Program-made: the position numbers and the translations under genes | NCBI GenBank assembly: GCA_012932865.1 | Contig: SAXG01000004.1 | Location: forward strand, 806,001 to 870,000 | DNA: 64,000 bases | From: Amylostereum areolatum | Taxonomy: Eukaryota; Basidiomycota; Agaricomycetes; Russulales; Stereaceae | Reading direction: 5' to 3' | Part shown: positions 45,972-59,081 of the stretch, in pieces | Numbering within the stretch: the first letter of the stretch is position 1 | Layout of the letters: each line of letters starts with the position of its first letter | Notes under the pieces: generated by a model | What the model saw: only the letters and a program-made list of their open reading frames with translations | Database searches by the model: none | Told to the model about the DNA's origin: nothing

Positions 45972-48900
45972 TTATGACAGGTGGAAACTTCCGACACCTT
46001 CCTTCATCGCGACCCGCAGCTTCTCTCGCATAACATCCTTCGAACTGTAGTCCGGCAACTTCAGATAGTTCACGCACGTCATCACACTGGGCAGGTAGTC
46101 GTCCGCCGCGAGCGGTGGCTCATGTGGCTTGCGTACCACGGTCAACGATGGGTTCAACCCGCGGAAGCCTGGACATGATGGTTAGCATCTTTATTGTACG
46201 ACAGAGAAGAGGGTACTCGACCTCCGATAGGGAGCTTTGGGCTTCCGGTAATGAACTGTAAGAAGTCCCGCCGCGAGGCTGCATCGTAGCTGGACATGAT
46301 CTCGATCAAGTCGCGTATGGCACGGCTTTCAACATTGTAACCATGATCAGCCTTCAAAGCCTCGCTCAAAGCTACAGCGTATCGTTAGGACCCACACATT
46401 ATTCCGCAAAGAGCTCGCCACTCACTCTCAAGACTCCAATCCTCATCCGCGTTACCGAACAGCATGGCAAGTTCGTCGATGGTGAATGCTTGAAGGTCGG
46501 TGATTGGGAAGACCTTCGAAAAACCTTCTCGAAAAGCTTTTGCTTGGAGCTTTGCGCCTTCTCCAATAACCGCGTCGATGACTTCGTGGATATATTCCTC
46601 GAGGTTGTCGGACGTCACTGCAATGTCCTTGCCTCCTGGTCGGAGCTCGATATCATATCCAGGGATCGTGAAGTCCAACTCGAGGTCTTCAATCTTGACT
46701 TGGTCTTTCGCGCGCTTGAGCAACTACACGTTGATCAGTAAAGCGCCTCCAAGAATGATGAAAGATGGATCACTTTGTCTCGCGTGGCAGGGACTGTAGT
46801 GAGGGAGATGATCTTCTCGAGCGAGCTGACTAGTCCCGGGTCCACAAGCTATCACAATGCTCAGGTCAGCTTCGCATTACGTATATACCTAGTTCCACAT
46901 ACCCTCAACGACTCCATTGTTAAAGGAATTTCATCCCCCAACGCAAGCTTCAAAAAAATCTTGTTGAAGGACATATCGATGATCCTAGAATCCAGCAGTG
47001 CTTTGGCTACGAATTGTCCAATGACACGAATTATATGTGTTTTCTTCTGCCCGCCATCGTTCGCAATGTCTTCAGGGCTGATTGGGGACGGGTAGAGACC
47101 GCGAGGATGGAAGACGTAAGCACTAGTCCCCGTCCCGTCATCGTCCCGCCAGACCTTCAAATCCTTTCGAGCGAACTCCTTCGAAACGAGAGAGTAGAAC
47201 TCCAGCGTTGGTCCTAGTCCGGTGCCGACTTCCTCGAAATACTCGACTTCGAGGATGGAAGATGAAGAGCCGTAGAGCTCAAAGACCTTCATCGCAGACT
47301 CCAGGATATGGTTGCGTGAGATGCGGACCTTCTGACGTTGCAGGCGACCAAGGAACCCGACACTGTCGTCGCGGCGTGAGCTATCTTGACTCCGGCTCTG
47401 TTGACTCTGCCACTTGAGGATCAAACGCGCATAGCCAAAGGATGTCGACTGAAGGAAGTTGTAGCGGGTGGCAAATGGGAACAAGAATGGGAAATGCTGC
47501 GGAAGGTCAAGAGCCCAATCCGGAAGACATTGGCTACTCGACGCGATTTAGAATTGTATTCCGACTGGAAGGGGTCGCAAAGTAAAACATACCTGGCCAC
47601 GATCATAGGCTCCTCGAGCTGTCTCGTCAGCTTCGCTGTCAGCTTGTTATTTACGAAAGCTGAGTCGGGCAGGCTTCGTTTCGTGAGTGACGAGCGTTCG
47701 ATCTCCAAGGCGTTGAGTTTGTTGAGGACTCGAAGCAGGCGCAATATCTTCGCATGTGGTGCATCCTCCGGAAGAGATGACAAGGAAGGAGTAGGTGAAC
47801 GACTCCTCGAAGTTGACTCAGACCCCTCGCCTCGACCTTCCGGTGGGGCTGGGCCAGTAACCTTCTTGAACTTGACCGTGTATACACCCTGCCATAGTAG
47901 ATTTGAAGGCGAGGCCGCATTGGATCCGGCTGTCTTCTTCCGAAGTTCATGTTGGTGGATGGCGCCATAGATGGTGAGGTCCAAAGGTAGTGAATGCTCA
48001 TCCATCGAGAACTCCAAATGCCAGTCTTGCGGCTTCGCCTTAAGCGCAGCAGCATACGAGCCCTTGGACAATGACCCACGCGGTGTAGGTGTTGCGACCG
48101 TGTCCTTGGAAATTCCTGGGGTGCTCACGCGAGTACCATCAGGGGTCTGCGCCTCTACCTTGGATCCGTCTACATGGATGTTTAGGAAAGCGAACACTCC
48201 AAGAGGATGCCACTCACCGTCGGCAACAGAAAGGTTGACGGTCTTCTCAGCAACCGAGTTGTCCACATCCATTTCTTCCTCAAATACCTACGTCATAGTC
48301 AGCCGTGTATCTGATAGCAACATTGACCTCGACATACCTCTGGGACATCGACTTCATCATCCGTGAAATCGTGGTACTCTGCATCGTCGTTGACAACAGT
48401 TTCGCTCGGTGCGGGCTCCCCAGTCGCAGACGGTGCGGTCTCAGAGGGAGCGCTCACAGAGGCGGGCGCGTCTGGCGGGAGCGAGTCTTCTGGTGGTGGT
48501 GGTGGTGGTGGTGGTGGTGGTGGTGGTGGTGGGAGGTCCGAAACGTTCTCGCTTGACGATGAGCTCCCATTCTTCGCACTCAACCGTTGGCTCCGTCTCC
48601 TTTGCACAGTGGTGGGCGGCGGCGCTGACGTAGATGCTGCCGGTGGGTTGCTGGACTCGGCCGATGCAGATGGTAGTGGCGCTGAGGCGCTGGACGACCC
48701 GGCACCACTTGAGGCGGCAAGAGCAGCAAGCATACCCGACAGTCGTGAACCGCTGAACATGGTTCCGGAGACGCGTGGACGGAGGTAATCATGCAGGGCT
48801 TGGAAGGTTGCTATAGCGTGAATGGAGACAACAATATTACTCAAGTTGCGAGGAATGTCGGAGCCTTCAGCAGCAACCAAGCGCAAACGTAGTTGCCGGG

Positions 48901-51900
48901 CCAACAATGATGGCGAGCTGCTACGTTTGGAATCTGAATAACACCCGTCAGGTTAATTTCACGAGTAGCTTGCATAGAACATACCGTCGATACCTTGAGT
49001 GACAGTGATAACGTCAAACGACTCCATCCTGGTCAAGCTCTCTTGCAGCTTCTTGACAAAGATTGTCAGTGGTGTTTGCGTATCACTGGAGCCCTTCGTC
49101 TTGCGCGTGAATGCATCGAGCATCATTTCTTGGCGACGAGAAATCGGCACTGTTGACAACCATGAGCTCCTGCTTGTGACACATTCATAAAAACTCACGG
49201 TTGCGAGCTTTATCAGTAGCAAAGTTGAGCAGCCCGTCAATGACACCACTCTGCAGCAACTCAAAACTTGATACGGAAGTGTGTGGCGATGCAAACAGTG
49301 TCGCCAGTTCTTTCAGCGCATTAGTGAGGTCCTTCTCGCCCGCTTTCGGCGACGTGATCTTATCGACAAGACGACGTAAGTTCGCGAACACATTATCGCT
49401 GTCGGCGTTCTCCTTGCTGTTGAGGTACTTGAGGCGAATGACACGGGTACGCAAGGTGACGGCATCTTCGGGATCAAGCGCCAGCTGTGTCAACTTCTTG
49501 TAGCCTGGCATGCTAGAAGCCACGACGGCAGATACGGGTAAGGGAGGAGCCGGCGCTGGGGCTGGCTCAGATGAGCCTGAGCCATCTTCCTTGCCGTCTT
49601 TAAGCTTCGATGCGATGAGGCCGCGAGATGCAAGTGTCTCGACCTCGTGGAAGACCCCCTCGCGCCGGAATGCAGGCTTGTACTCTTCAGGTGCTTTGCC
49701 TAGCAGGATCTCTATGAGTTGAAGAGCGCCGATGACGAGGGTAGGATGATCCTTCGACGAAAGGATAGAGGAGGCGAAGCTGGCGACAGGGACATGCTGA
49801 GGGAGTATTGTTGAGTTCATGAAGATCGGGGAAGATTCGACTGAAAACTTACGGTCAGAACACGCTTCACGTCCTCCACCTCCAAGAAACTGATCGCCTT
49901 GAGGAGTCCCGTCAATGTCTTGATCCTAATTGTTGTTGTCACACTCGCGGCGTAGACATCGATCAGGATGGGGACAATGAGTTGCATGAATCTTCCCACC
50001 ACGTCTGGTTTCGAGCGAAGAATCTCCATTCGGTCGGGCACAGGTTCTTTTGCTTGTGGTGCAGGGGGTGGTTCATCGGTCTCCTGCGCACTATCGACGG
50101 GCGTAGGGTGTAGCGGCTTCTGATGGCGGAACAGGAGTGGAAGCCGACGGCACTGGCGCCGAAAACCCTGCGAATGCGTTCATCGTGTTGATAGCTGCCT
50201 GTCGGGCAGCAGCCCTTTCTGATTTGGACTTCGCCTTCACCATCCTAGCCAGCGCTTTCTCGGTGTAACCTTTGTGATCAAAGACGCCATCTGCGATGAA
50301 GAGTGAGCGGACATAGCGAGACGCGTTGATCAAACTCACCTTTTGGCAAAGGAGGAAGAAGTTCTGATATAAGGCTGAGGGCCTCTTCAACTTGATCCTT
50401 CGGTCGGTGTGCCAAATTTTGCATGACGGTCATGTCTGCCAGCCCACCACCGAGGCCTTGTCCGCCTGAAGCATCGCCTTGCTCATCTCTTCCGTGGCTG
50501 ACTGATGATGGAAGCACTCCAGTGAGAATCTGGTAGAGAGTGTCGACTATTCCGGCCTCAAGAAGGGTCACCGTAATCTTGGGACTGACACGGGCAGATG
50601 TGGCCAAAGCGCGGAGGAGCTGGGTGAAGGTATTTGCAGCGATAAGTGGCGAACCGCCGGCGGGTAAGAGGAGAAGATTGACGGCGCCAACGAGTTCAAC
50701 GTCAACGAGGGCTTCAAGATTATTGGGGGATGTGCGATAGTACGATTCGACCACTCGGATGACGCAAAGGCAGGCGAACTCGACAAGACGCTGATCACTA
50801 TAGCCTAGACAGTTGCGGATAATGGGCCACACGCTATCAATCATTTGGAAGTGCTCTGCGGGAACATTTCGGCAGCAGTTAGCAGCGGCTTGAAGGGCAG
50901 TGCGTTGGACGGCGATGGAAAAGAAATCAAGGTAAGTGAGTAAAGCAGCAAGGCCGCCTTCGCGAACAATCGAACTAGGGAACTCTTCGGAAATTTTCTC
51001 CAAGGTCTGTAGATGTGGTCAGCCTAGGGACCAATTACGAAAAAATTGAGAAGGCTTACACTCAGAGTTTGCTCGGCCAAGTCGATGTATGAGATTTCAG
51101 TGAGCTTGCTGCACAAGACCGGGATGGCGCCGTGGTAGACGACGGTATGTGCAACGCCCGGTAAAGCTTCCATGAGATTGGCCAAGCAGCGAGCAGCCAA
51201 CACCTGAGCTTCAAGATTATCGTCTCCGACATACTGACCGCCGGTGCTAAGCGCAAGAGCCGCAGCCAACGCTGCATCCTCATCTTGTTCGGCGTGCTCT
51301 TCGTCCCCATCGTCGTCCTCGTCGGCACTGTTGCCCGTACCGCCCAGAATCTTGACGAGCTCACGAACAAATGCGTCGACTTGGAAAGACCCAGCAAGGG
51401 TATCCTCTGTACTGATGCTCAGCAGTTCGCTCAGCTCCTGCAGAGTAACGAGGCGTGTGGTTGCATCCGCGGTTGACTTGATGTTATTCAGCATCGACTT
51501 GAGTCGCCCGTTAAGCGACATCATGTACGAGCCCAGTTGACGATAGTCGGAGAAGATGGCCATCGCGCTGGCCTCGTCCAGTCCGGCGAACCCGCGCGTA
51601 GGCTCACCACCACCTGCCGTACCCTGGTTCTCACCAGTGTTCTCATCGCCGTCCCCATCGTCGTGACCTTCATCGTCATCATCACCGTCGTCAAAGTCAT
51701 CACCACCCCCATCCATCTGATCGTCTTGGTCACCTGCCTGCTCTTGACGATACTCAGCGTCCATCATCTCCACATCTTCGTCTTCCAGTCTTGAAGGGCC
51801 GGGGGCAGTCATGGCTTTGCTCTTCGCCGAGGCTGCCTTGCCCTTCACTGGCGTCTGTCTGAAACGTCCAACTTGAGCATGAAGATACAGGCTCTACATC

Positions 51901-52551
51901 GACAAAGAAAACATACCGTGTCTTCTTCGGCATGTTTGAAGTAGATGAGGTGTCGGGTCGGGAGCGAAGGGAGTACGCGTTGGTGGTAGCGGGAGCTGTC
52001 TTCGGACGCTTGGAAGAGCCTGTCGGTCGTGTCGTCGTCGGAAATCGTATCCTGAGCGGCGCGCTTCTTGCCTTTGGTGTCGCGGGGGGGTTCGTTGATA
52101 GTAAGGCCGGAAGCGGTGACGGGTTGTATAGCACGGCGCGGTCTGGTAAGACAACGGTCAATACCGCACATAGAAATGGCCAAAGAGAAACGCACTTCTT
52201 GTTGTTGGTGCGGGTGGCGAGTTCTTCAACTTCTTTGCTTTTACCTTTGCCTGCGGATTCACGGGGGCGCTTTGATGAGGACGATGGCAGATTGCTGGAG
52301 CGGGTGTGGCGGGAAGAGGAAGAGGTGTCCAGAGGCACTGCAGGCGGCTGATCTGGGGAATCCCGTTCCTTTCCCTTCTCCTTCTTCTTCTCTTTGGCTG
52401 CCTTTACTCTCGAGCTAGACCTGAGAGTTCTGGAGGAATCAGGCTGTGCGGATGGGGAAGAACCGGAAGATGAATCGAGTGCAGGAAGAAGTTCGCTGAC
52501 TGAGCTGGAGCTGGCGGTGGCTTGGGGTGCTTGTGATGGTGATAAGTCCAT
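45972..52551 (-). CDS. UFD4: HECT E3 ubiquitin ligase Ufd4/TRIP12
   Basis: About 1,934 residues from roughly 16 exons; firm ones are 52551-52196, 51858-51060, 51006-50340, 49796-49199, 49149-48985, 48933-48338, 48287-47593, 47533-46903, 46848-46774, 46723-46426, 46371-46222 and 46168-45972. A Ser/Lys-rich leader and an acidic stretch precede armadillo-type repeats (about residues 280-750), a low-complexity part with 14 consecutive Pro, and a C-terminal HECT domain. The catalytic Cys is in [15 protein letters not shown]. Ufd4 adds ubiquitin chains to N-terminal ubiquitin-fusion and N-degron substrates. Two places need help: 52142-51917 needs an extra intron (a 52-nt GC-AG at 52020-52071 fits) and 50290-49853 needs one (34 nt at 50120-50153 fits). 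Small sequence errors are the alternative. Confidence 0.9.
48491..48532. repeat. (TGG)14 microsatellite, polyPro coding
   Basis: Fourteen perfect TGG units on the + strand are read on the - strand as 14 consecutive Pro codons in the disordered linker of the UFD4 gene. On the + strand it would spell poly-Trp, which is an artefact. Confidence 0.92.
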
Positions 52552-52801
52552 TTAGAGCACGCTGCCAGCCATCGATCCAGACGTTGTCGAGTACAAGGAA
52601 GTAAAAGTCGAGAAAGAAGACAAGAATTGTCCTCGTCGGACGTCGGTAGAAAGACTCCACCCGCTGCAGCTCTCTTGGGTCAAGGGCAGCCCGGGAAACA
52701 CTTTCCCACGCATTGCCTCGACTGGTTCGTTCATTTCATTTCGTCTTCGCCGGGTATGTATGTACTACATCACCGCTGCACTGTTCTAAGACCTCGTAGA
52801 T

Positions 52802-54517
52802 CTACACAAAACTTTCCCTCAACACTCCCTCGGTCGACCGTACAAATATGTCCACGATATTCTCCACTTCTTCCTTCGTAATGTTGTACGCAGGTGCGAA
52901 AATGATGTGATCTCCCTTCGTGTTGTCCAAGCTGGCACCCCCGGTCATTCCCATGACAATCAGGCCATTCTCCATGCAACGCGCCTGAACCGTCATCGCA
53001 AACGCCTTGCCTTTGAAATCAACTTCGGACGCCTCAGGACCTGTAAAGTCAAACTCCACCGCCCAGAACGCACCCCCTCCGCGGATATCGAAGGTAAATG
53101 GCGCGGCAAGTGAGTTGGGCGACGTCAAACGCTCCCGAAGAAGGCTCGCCAGATATTCGCCTTGCACGCGAGCGTTCTCCAAAAGGTTCTCAGACGCGAC
53201 GACCTTTTGCACAGCAAGCGCTGCCGCACACGCGAGCGGATGCGACTACCATTGGATTCAATACACAAGAATATAAATACAGATTCCAAAGCTTACCTGG
53301 TAGGTATGTCCATGCTTCATGAACCCAGCGCTGTCCCGGATGCCTTGAGCAAATCGTTTAGACATGAGAACGGCGCCAATAGACGCATATCCCCCGCCGA
53401 GGCCCTTCGCCACTGCTTGCACGTCGGGTGCGGCACCATCACCGAAACTCTCCCACGCATGCAGAGTCCCCATGCCTGGAGTTGCGCGTTAACGAGATCG
53501 TAGAGGTATTATAATATAGACTTACGGCCCATGCCACTCATAACCTCGTCGAGGATGAACAGAATCCCGTATTTCTCGCAAACAGATTTCATGGCCCGGA
53601 AGTAGCCTTTTGGTGCGGCAACAGCGCCAGTGGTAGCACCGACTACGGTTTCTGCAACGACTGTCCAGAACTTTTAGCTCAGAGCATCGTCCATATACAT
53701 ATACACTTACAACCGATGACCGTGTCGGGACCCAGCTCAAGGATCTTGTCCTCAAGCTCTTGTCTAAGTCGTTCGACATATTGCTCCTCCGTTTCGTCGG
53801 CGTTTTTGAATCGCTTCGCATACGCAGGGGATACGTGGTGGAAGTTATCGTGATTCAGAATAGCTTCATATGGTGCACGTCGAGATGGATGACCGGAGAG
53901 CGACACAGTCGCAACCGTATTCCCGTGGAAGGAAAGGTTCCGGGAGATAAAATTCGTGCGCTGAGGCTGCTTCTGTTCAAACCAATACTAAAACCAGAAC
54001 GTCAAATGAGAAAATCAGAGGCCTGGTTTCAACGCACTTGTCGGCTGAGCTTGATAACGGCTTCCATCGCCTCGGAACCTAGCACGATGGTGAGTACGAG
54101 ATCCACAGAGAATCGGAAGGAGAATTTGCCTCCAGACAGAAAAGTGACGAGTTCAAAGGCACCATTCGAAGACTCGATCAAGTATTTGCCAAGTTCTTCC
54201 GCGGGGTCGTTGGACACTTGCATGCTGTAGACATCTGGATGTCGGCGATGAGACGAAATAACGAAGTCGAGGAGAATTGGTGTCGTACAAGACATCTTAT
54301 CTACCTGATCCTTGATGGCTTGTCGAACGACAGGATGGCCGTTGCCTATGCACGCGACGGCAGCACCTCCAACGGAATCGATGATCTCGCGTCCGTCCTC
54401 GAGGGTGATGTAGATGCCCTGCGCACTGACGGCGACCGGAGGACGCCATGGAGTCCGATAGAGGATGTTGGTCGGGGGAAGGGTGTTCTTGGCGGGTTCC
54501 AAGGATGGGGTGGCCAT
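52802..54517 (-). CDS. Class-III PLP-dependent aminotransferase
   Basis: Exons 54517-54289, 54234-54130, 54078-54038, 53987-53711, 53660-53526, 53475-53297 and 53245-52802 encode 469 residues. Key blocks: VGGAAVACIGNGHP, FLSGGSEAMEAVIK (PLP phosphate site), FILDEVMSGMGR (Asp binding the pyridine N), and AVAKGLGGGYASIGAV with the Schiff-base Lys. It is an omega-aminotransferase related to ornithine, GABA and DAPA transaminases; the amino donor is not predictable. No mitochondrial leader is evident. Intron 54079-54129 has a GC donor, is 51 nt and has no stop, so retention would insert 17 residues right in the PLP phosphate loop. Head-to-head with PSO2. Confidence 0.9.
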
Positions 54518-54833
54518 GGTGGATGAAGGAGGAGATGGCGTGCGAGGAACTCGGAGTCAAGTGCTTACAGGGAGGCAAGAAGCGATTGCATATATATCTC
54601 TACGGCTACGTTCACGGAAGGACATTTGAAGCATAGATAGCGAGCGTATCGGCCGAAGATATGTGATGTCTGAGAGATAAAGCTGTGACGGAAAGCGACG
54701 GATGGGCGTCGAGAGCAAAAACTGTCGTAGGCGCGCGAGACGGCGCGACGCGCGCGCCCCGGCCTTCTGCTTTCGTCTACGACTCCGTCTCCAATTCATC
54801 ACTTGAACTTGAACTTTTCCCCTCTCCAAGGCG
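54518..54833. promoter_or_regulatory. Bidirectional promoter, aminotransferase / PSO2
   Basis: 316 bp between start codons. The central part (54715-54765) is a CG-dense run including GCGCGCGCGCC-like sequence; no named site stands out beyond this. Confidence 0.45.
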
Positions 54834-57671
54834 ATGCCACCCCCCAAGAAACTTAACCCCCGCTCTGTCGGAACCCTCCACGCCTTTTTCTCAAAAGCGC
54901 CCATATCCAGCCCCGTGAGCACCCTTCCTTCTCGTGACAAGCCCCTCAAGGCATCTATATCGTCCAACCCACACGCTGGGCCCCGGGCCAAGTTCGTGCC
55001 ACCTCAGGACTCGGATGTGATCGTGATAGATTCGGACGAGGAAGAAACACAGTCGCGACCTCGCGGAAAGCGGAGAAGCGTGAAAGATGAGAACAGCGAT
55101 ATCGAGTTCCTACAAGGCCACACTAGCCACAAGAAGATAAAGCGGGAAATGTCGTACTCCTCCGAACCAGAGGTCTTGTCAATCGAACCGAGCGGAGGAA
55201 CAGCCACATTTCCTTTACTTCCTTCACCTGAGCCCGATAAACCGTTTGGCAAGCCGACGACTCTCCTAGTCTCATCGAAACCAATTACGGCCGGGAGCTC
55301 CTCACCTCACCGCATATCGCCACGGGATCTACCAATACATCCCGATTGTCCAATGGTCAGCGCTACCACCCTTTCACCGCGAGTGTCGCCCAAGCTATCC
55401 AAAGTACTCCAACCCCTTTCTACGGAATACAGCTCGTCAGAGACCTTGTCGACATTGTCTTCAAACAATAATCAGGAAGGTGTTTCCGATGACGTGATAG
55501 AAATCGATGATGAATGGGACGCGGGCGATGATGAACGTGTCCGTCTCAACGACGGCGCACCTGGACGCGAACTGGACGAAGGGGAGGATATCATCGACCT
55601 GGACCCCGTTATACCTCCCAATGATGTACTTCAGACTTGTCCATTTTGCAGCAAGTCGTTCGTGGATATATCTCGCCTGGTGAGCATACAAGAATTAGTT
55701 CAAAGGTGTCAACCGGTCCCCCGTCTAACTATATTGACCAGAGAGTTGAAGAACATATCAACAACTGCGCGGATGACCCTCATCTCCGCCGCTGTATATC
55801 TACACCGACATCCTCAAGCACACCCGGGACATCTTCCGGGAAGGAGAAACAGGGCACCAACGTGTTCTCTGTTCTCATGTCATCTCATACGGAAAATGAA
55901 GCTTGGAAAGAGGCGAGTGTCGCAGAGGATCGTAATTTCCGCGCGACCAAAACCTCGCGTCGAAAGGCCCCGTTCTACAAAGTCATGCAAGGCATGCCTA
56001 TCGCGGTCGACGCATTCAAGTATGGTATCATCCCTGGGGTAACTGCTTACTTTTTAACGTGAGCCACTTTGCCTGAGTGATTAGTCGACGCGATTCTAAT
56101 GTCAAGTCTTCAGCCACGCCCATTCCGACCATTATACGAACCTCTCTTCCTCGTGGAAGGCGGGTCCAATCTACTGTTCTGGTATGTGCCTACATGTCCT
56201 TTTACGTTTTTACCTATTCACGCTGAAAACAGAGGGCACGGCGAAATTGATTATACACATGTTATCCGTGGATCCGAAATGGGTTCATCCTCTCGCCATG
56301 GACATTCCAGTGACCATCCCCGATACAAGCGATGTAACTGTCACCCTGATCGAAGCCAACCATTGTTGTTATTCTTTTTGGCTCGAGTTGCCAGTGGTCT
56401 GTTCATGTCTGATACAGAGTACACAGGTCCTGGGTCGTCGCTTTTCTTATTCGAAGGCAGGCAAACCGTCGACGCCGGAGACAGCGCCTACAAATCCCCT
56501 TACGTAGGATCTTCAAGGATATTTCGATATCTACATTGCGGAGATTTTAGGGCGTCACCTCAGCACGTCCTTCATCCGGCGGTCAAAGGCAAGAGAATCG
56601 ATACAGTCTATCTTGATACCACGTATCTCAATCCGAAGGTCAGGCATCTCGGCGACCATCTCAACCACCTGCTCACATTAAACCCTCAACCCCCAGCATA
56701 CATTCCCTTCGCAGAAACAAGTGATATCGGCCTGCGCAGAGCTGTCGAAGAAACTCGTCGATGGGCAACATGTTTCGCTAACTGGAGGCGGGAAGGGAAC
56801 CATGCAGACAATGGACAAGTGGTGCTCCGTCGCTATTAGTAATAAGAAGGAAGACAAGGATATTGTTAAGCTCAACAGGACCCTGGTTATCGTTGGGTAC
56901 GCCACCTTCTCCCAGACCGTACAATGGCTGACTATTGGTCGGATCTCTGTGATCTAGCACATACTCCATCGGCAAAGAGCGCATCGTCAAAGGTCCGTGT
57001 GGCTCTCATTTTGTTCTCCTTCCATGTTTACTTTCTTCAACTTTTCAGCCATCGCCACCGCCCTGAACACCAAAGTCTACTGTGACTCTCGCAAGGCCGC
57101 CATTCTCCGATGTCAACAGGATTCTGAGCTGAATGCAATGCTGACGAAAGATCCATACGCTGCGGGGGTACACGTCGTTCCACTCAGTGTCATTACGTCG
57201 GACCGGATCAAGGAGTACACAGAGCGGTGGAAGGGGCACTGGAGCAAAGCCATCGGTTTCCGTCCTACAGGCTGGACGTACGTCTCCTTTCCCTCATGGG
57301 AATAGCCGTGACACTTACCCACCCTTTCTCCGCCTAGATACTCACCTCCCACGGGTACAAACACCATCCCTACCGTCTCCAGCATCATCTCCAATCAACC
57401 GCATCGCGATTTCTCTTTCTCCCACCTCCGCCCCATGCGTAATTCGACGTCGACTCATCAGCTCTTCGGCGTACCCTACTCGGAACACAGCTCCTTTTAT
57501 GAACTTACGTGTTTCGCGCTCTCCATTGACTGGGCGCGGATCATCGCCACGGTCAATGTGGAGAGTGAGGCGGGTCGAGGGAAGATCGGGGCGTGGATCA
57601 CAAGGTGGGACGCTGAGAGAAAGAAGAGAGGGAAAGGCGTGGTACCGTATAGGTCGGTGGATTATTGGTGA
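54834..57671 (+). CDS. PSO2: DNA interstrand crosslink repair nuclease Pso2/SNM1
   Basis: Exons 54834-55679, 55742-56058, 56114-56181, 56233-56364, 56427-56638, 56697-56896, 56958-56992, 57049-57277 and 57338-57671 give 790 residues. A disordered N-terminus starts with [20 protein letters not shown], which looks like a PCNA-binding (PIP) box, and contains SUMO-interacting-like acidic patches ([18 protein letters not shown]). A UBZ4-type finger follows (CPFCSKSF and HINNC). The metallo-beta-lactamase part has [23 protein letters not shown] and [10 protein letters not shown], and the beta-CASP part ends with [11 protein letters not shown]. It is a nuclear 5' exonuclease that processes crosslinked DNA. 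The UBZ finger is split between exons 1 and 2. Confidence 0.93.
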
Positions 57672-58444
57672 ACTTGCATGGGTCAGAGCATCTTCATCCT
57701 TTAATACAAAGAGAGACGGTGGAGCGCTGCGTCACGTCACGACACAAACCGCGAGACAAGTGAGCTTTCTGATTGGTTGTGGGACAACAGCCACGTCATC
57801 GTAACGCGACACGTGACAGGTCGCGTTGACAAATGCACGTGGCTGCTTGCGTCATCCTAGGCTTGCGCGTCGGCCGGGTCGCCGCGTCGCTCTTCGTCTT
57901 GACCTCCACCACGTACTTGGCCACCGTCATACCTTCCCACTCTCTATGGCACCTCTACGCACCGCCGTTAGCGTCAAAGTAGCCTCCATGGCACAGCCCT
58001 ACTTATACCTTTTACTTTGTATATCAGAAAACAAATTCAAATCAATTTTCCTCCAAAGCAATGTTTGTGCAGCAACACGGACGTGTTTTGTCGCTTCGGT
58101 CACGATGACCGCGTCGCTCCCACCCCCCCTGATTGGATTTATTTATATATCTAGAGATTTTTCGGGAAATTTCCTCGGTGCTCGGATGAGGCGTGGTGGT
58201 CCCGAGCTCGAGTGATGTACGACACGACACGACCCGACACGACACAGTACAGCACACCCTGTCATCTGCATCCAGTGCATCTCGGTGCATTCATCTGGAT
58301 CATGTGCGCATTTTCTTTCTCTCTTGCGAGACGAACTGACATGTACTATTTGTGCAGAAGAATCTATGCGAGTTGGGGGTGACATTGGCTGGCCATTGGG
58401 ATGGTGCACCGAGCAGGAACGCAGGTCCACTGATTCCGTCCAAG
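57672..58444. other. Intergenic region with hairpin and GACAC repeats
   Basis: 773 bp. It holds an 8-bp inverted repeat around a CACGTG (57803-57827) and a run of GACAC/CGACAC units at about 58217-58250. Frames here have no domains. Confidence 0.45.
57803..57827. repeat. Inverted repeat enclosing CACGTG
   Basis: AACGCGAC at 57803-57810 pairs with GTCGCGTT at 57820-57827 across a 9-nt loop containing CACGTGA. It lies 130 bp past the PSO2 stop. It could be a terminator-like hairpin or a composite binding site. Confidence 0.4.
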
Positions 58445-59081
58445 ATGCAGCCCCCAGAAACAGTGCCCATTCAACCTCCTCGCAAGCGAACGAGAACACG
58501 GCCGTCCAGGTATGACTGACCTTAACAAACTGATCAATGTCCTTGCTTACTATATTGTTGTCTACAGCTTTCCTCGGCTGACGCCATTGGCCACCGCCGG
58601 TCTTGAGTGCGAGCACAACGACATCCTCAGGATCCTGAAGGTCCGCAACAGCATTGTATTGTGTCGTCCACGTCCGAATCAACGACAGGCGACACGATAA
58701 TGCAAGAACCCAACCAACCAGCAAGCCTCGAACGGAGCTTTCATAGATGGTACGTGCATACAGTATCAATCAATGTGATAGTAAAGGCTTTACTGATCCT
58801 TTTGTTATCCATATCACAGGTGATATGTCCTCATCGACATTGCATATTCGCAGGCCTACTCGGCCCTCAGCGACTTGCTTCCTACGCCCCCAAGGACTCC
58901 AGCTCTGAACCCTCAAGGAACAGAACAACCCACTCTGCTATCGAAATGGCAGATTGCCAAGAGAGCCCGACACGAGCGAGAGCATTTGGGACCGTCACAA
59001 ACCCCTCTAGGCATCCCGGCTACAGTTTTCCTACTATCGGACTGCGAGTTGAATCTTCTACACTTCATGCTTAGTACTTAG
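58445..59081 (+). CDS. Possible small gene, structure unresolved
   Basis: An ATG at 58445 opens a basic, Pro-rich leader (MQPPETVPIQPPRKRTRTRP) ending at a GT donor at 58510. A separate open block at about 58855-59081 reads YSALSDLLPTPPRTPALNP and KWQIAKRARHEREHLG, which looks like real protein, and ends in a stop. I could not join them through 58568-58800 with plausible introns. The basic and Pro/Thr motifs suggest a small regulatory protein, but no family is recognised. Confidence 0.35.

Noticed and set aside
48305..48556. A + strand frame with 14 consecutive Trp
   Set aside because: It is the antisense reading of the (TGG)14 repeat inside the UFD4 coding region.
51537..51794. Hydrophobic + strand frame resembling membrane segments
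   Set aside because: It is antisense to the acidic Asp/Glu-rich stretch of UFD4; codons for Asp read as Val/Ile on the other strand.
58143..58769. A 208-codon frame on the - strand
   Set aside because: It starts at a TTG, has no domain and overlaps GACAC low-complexity sequence.
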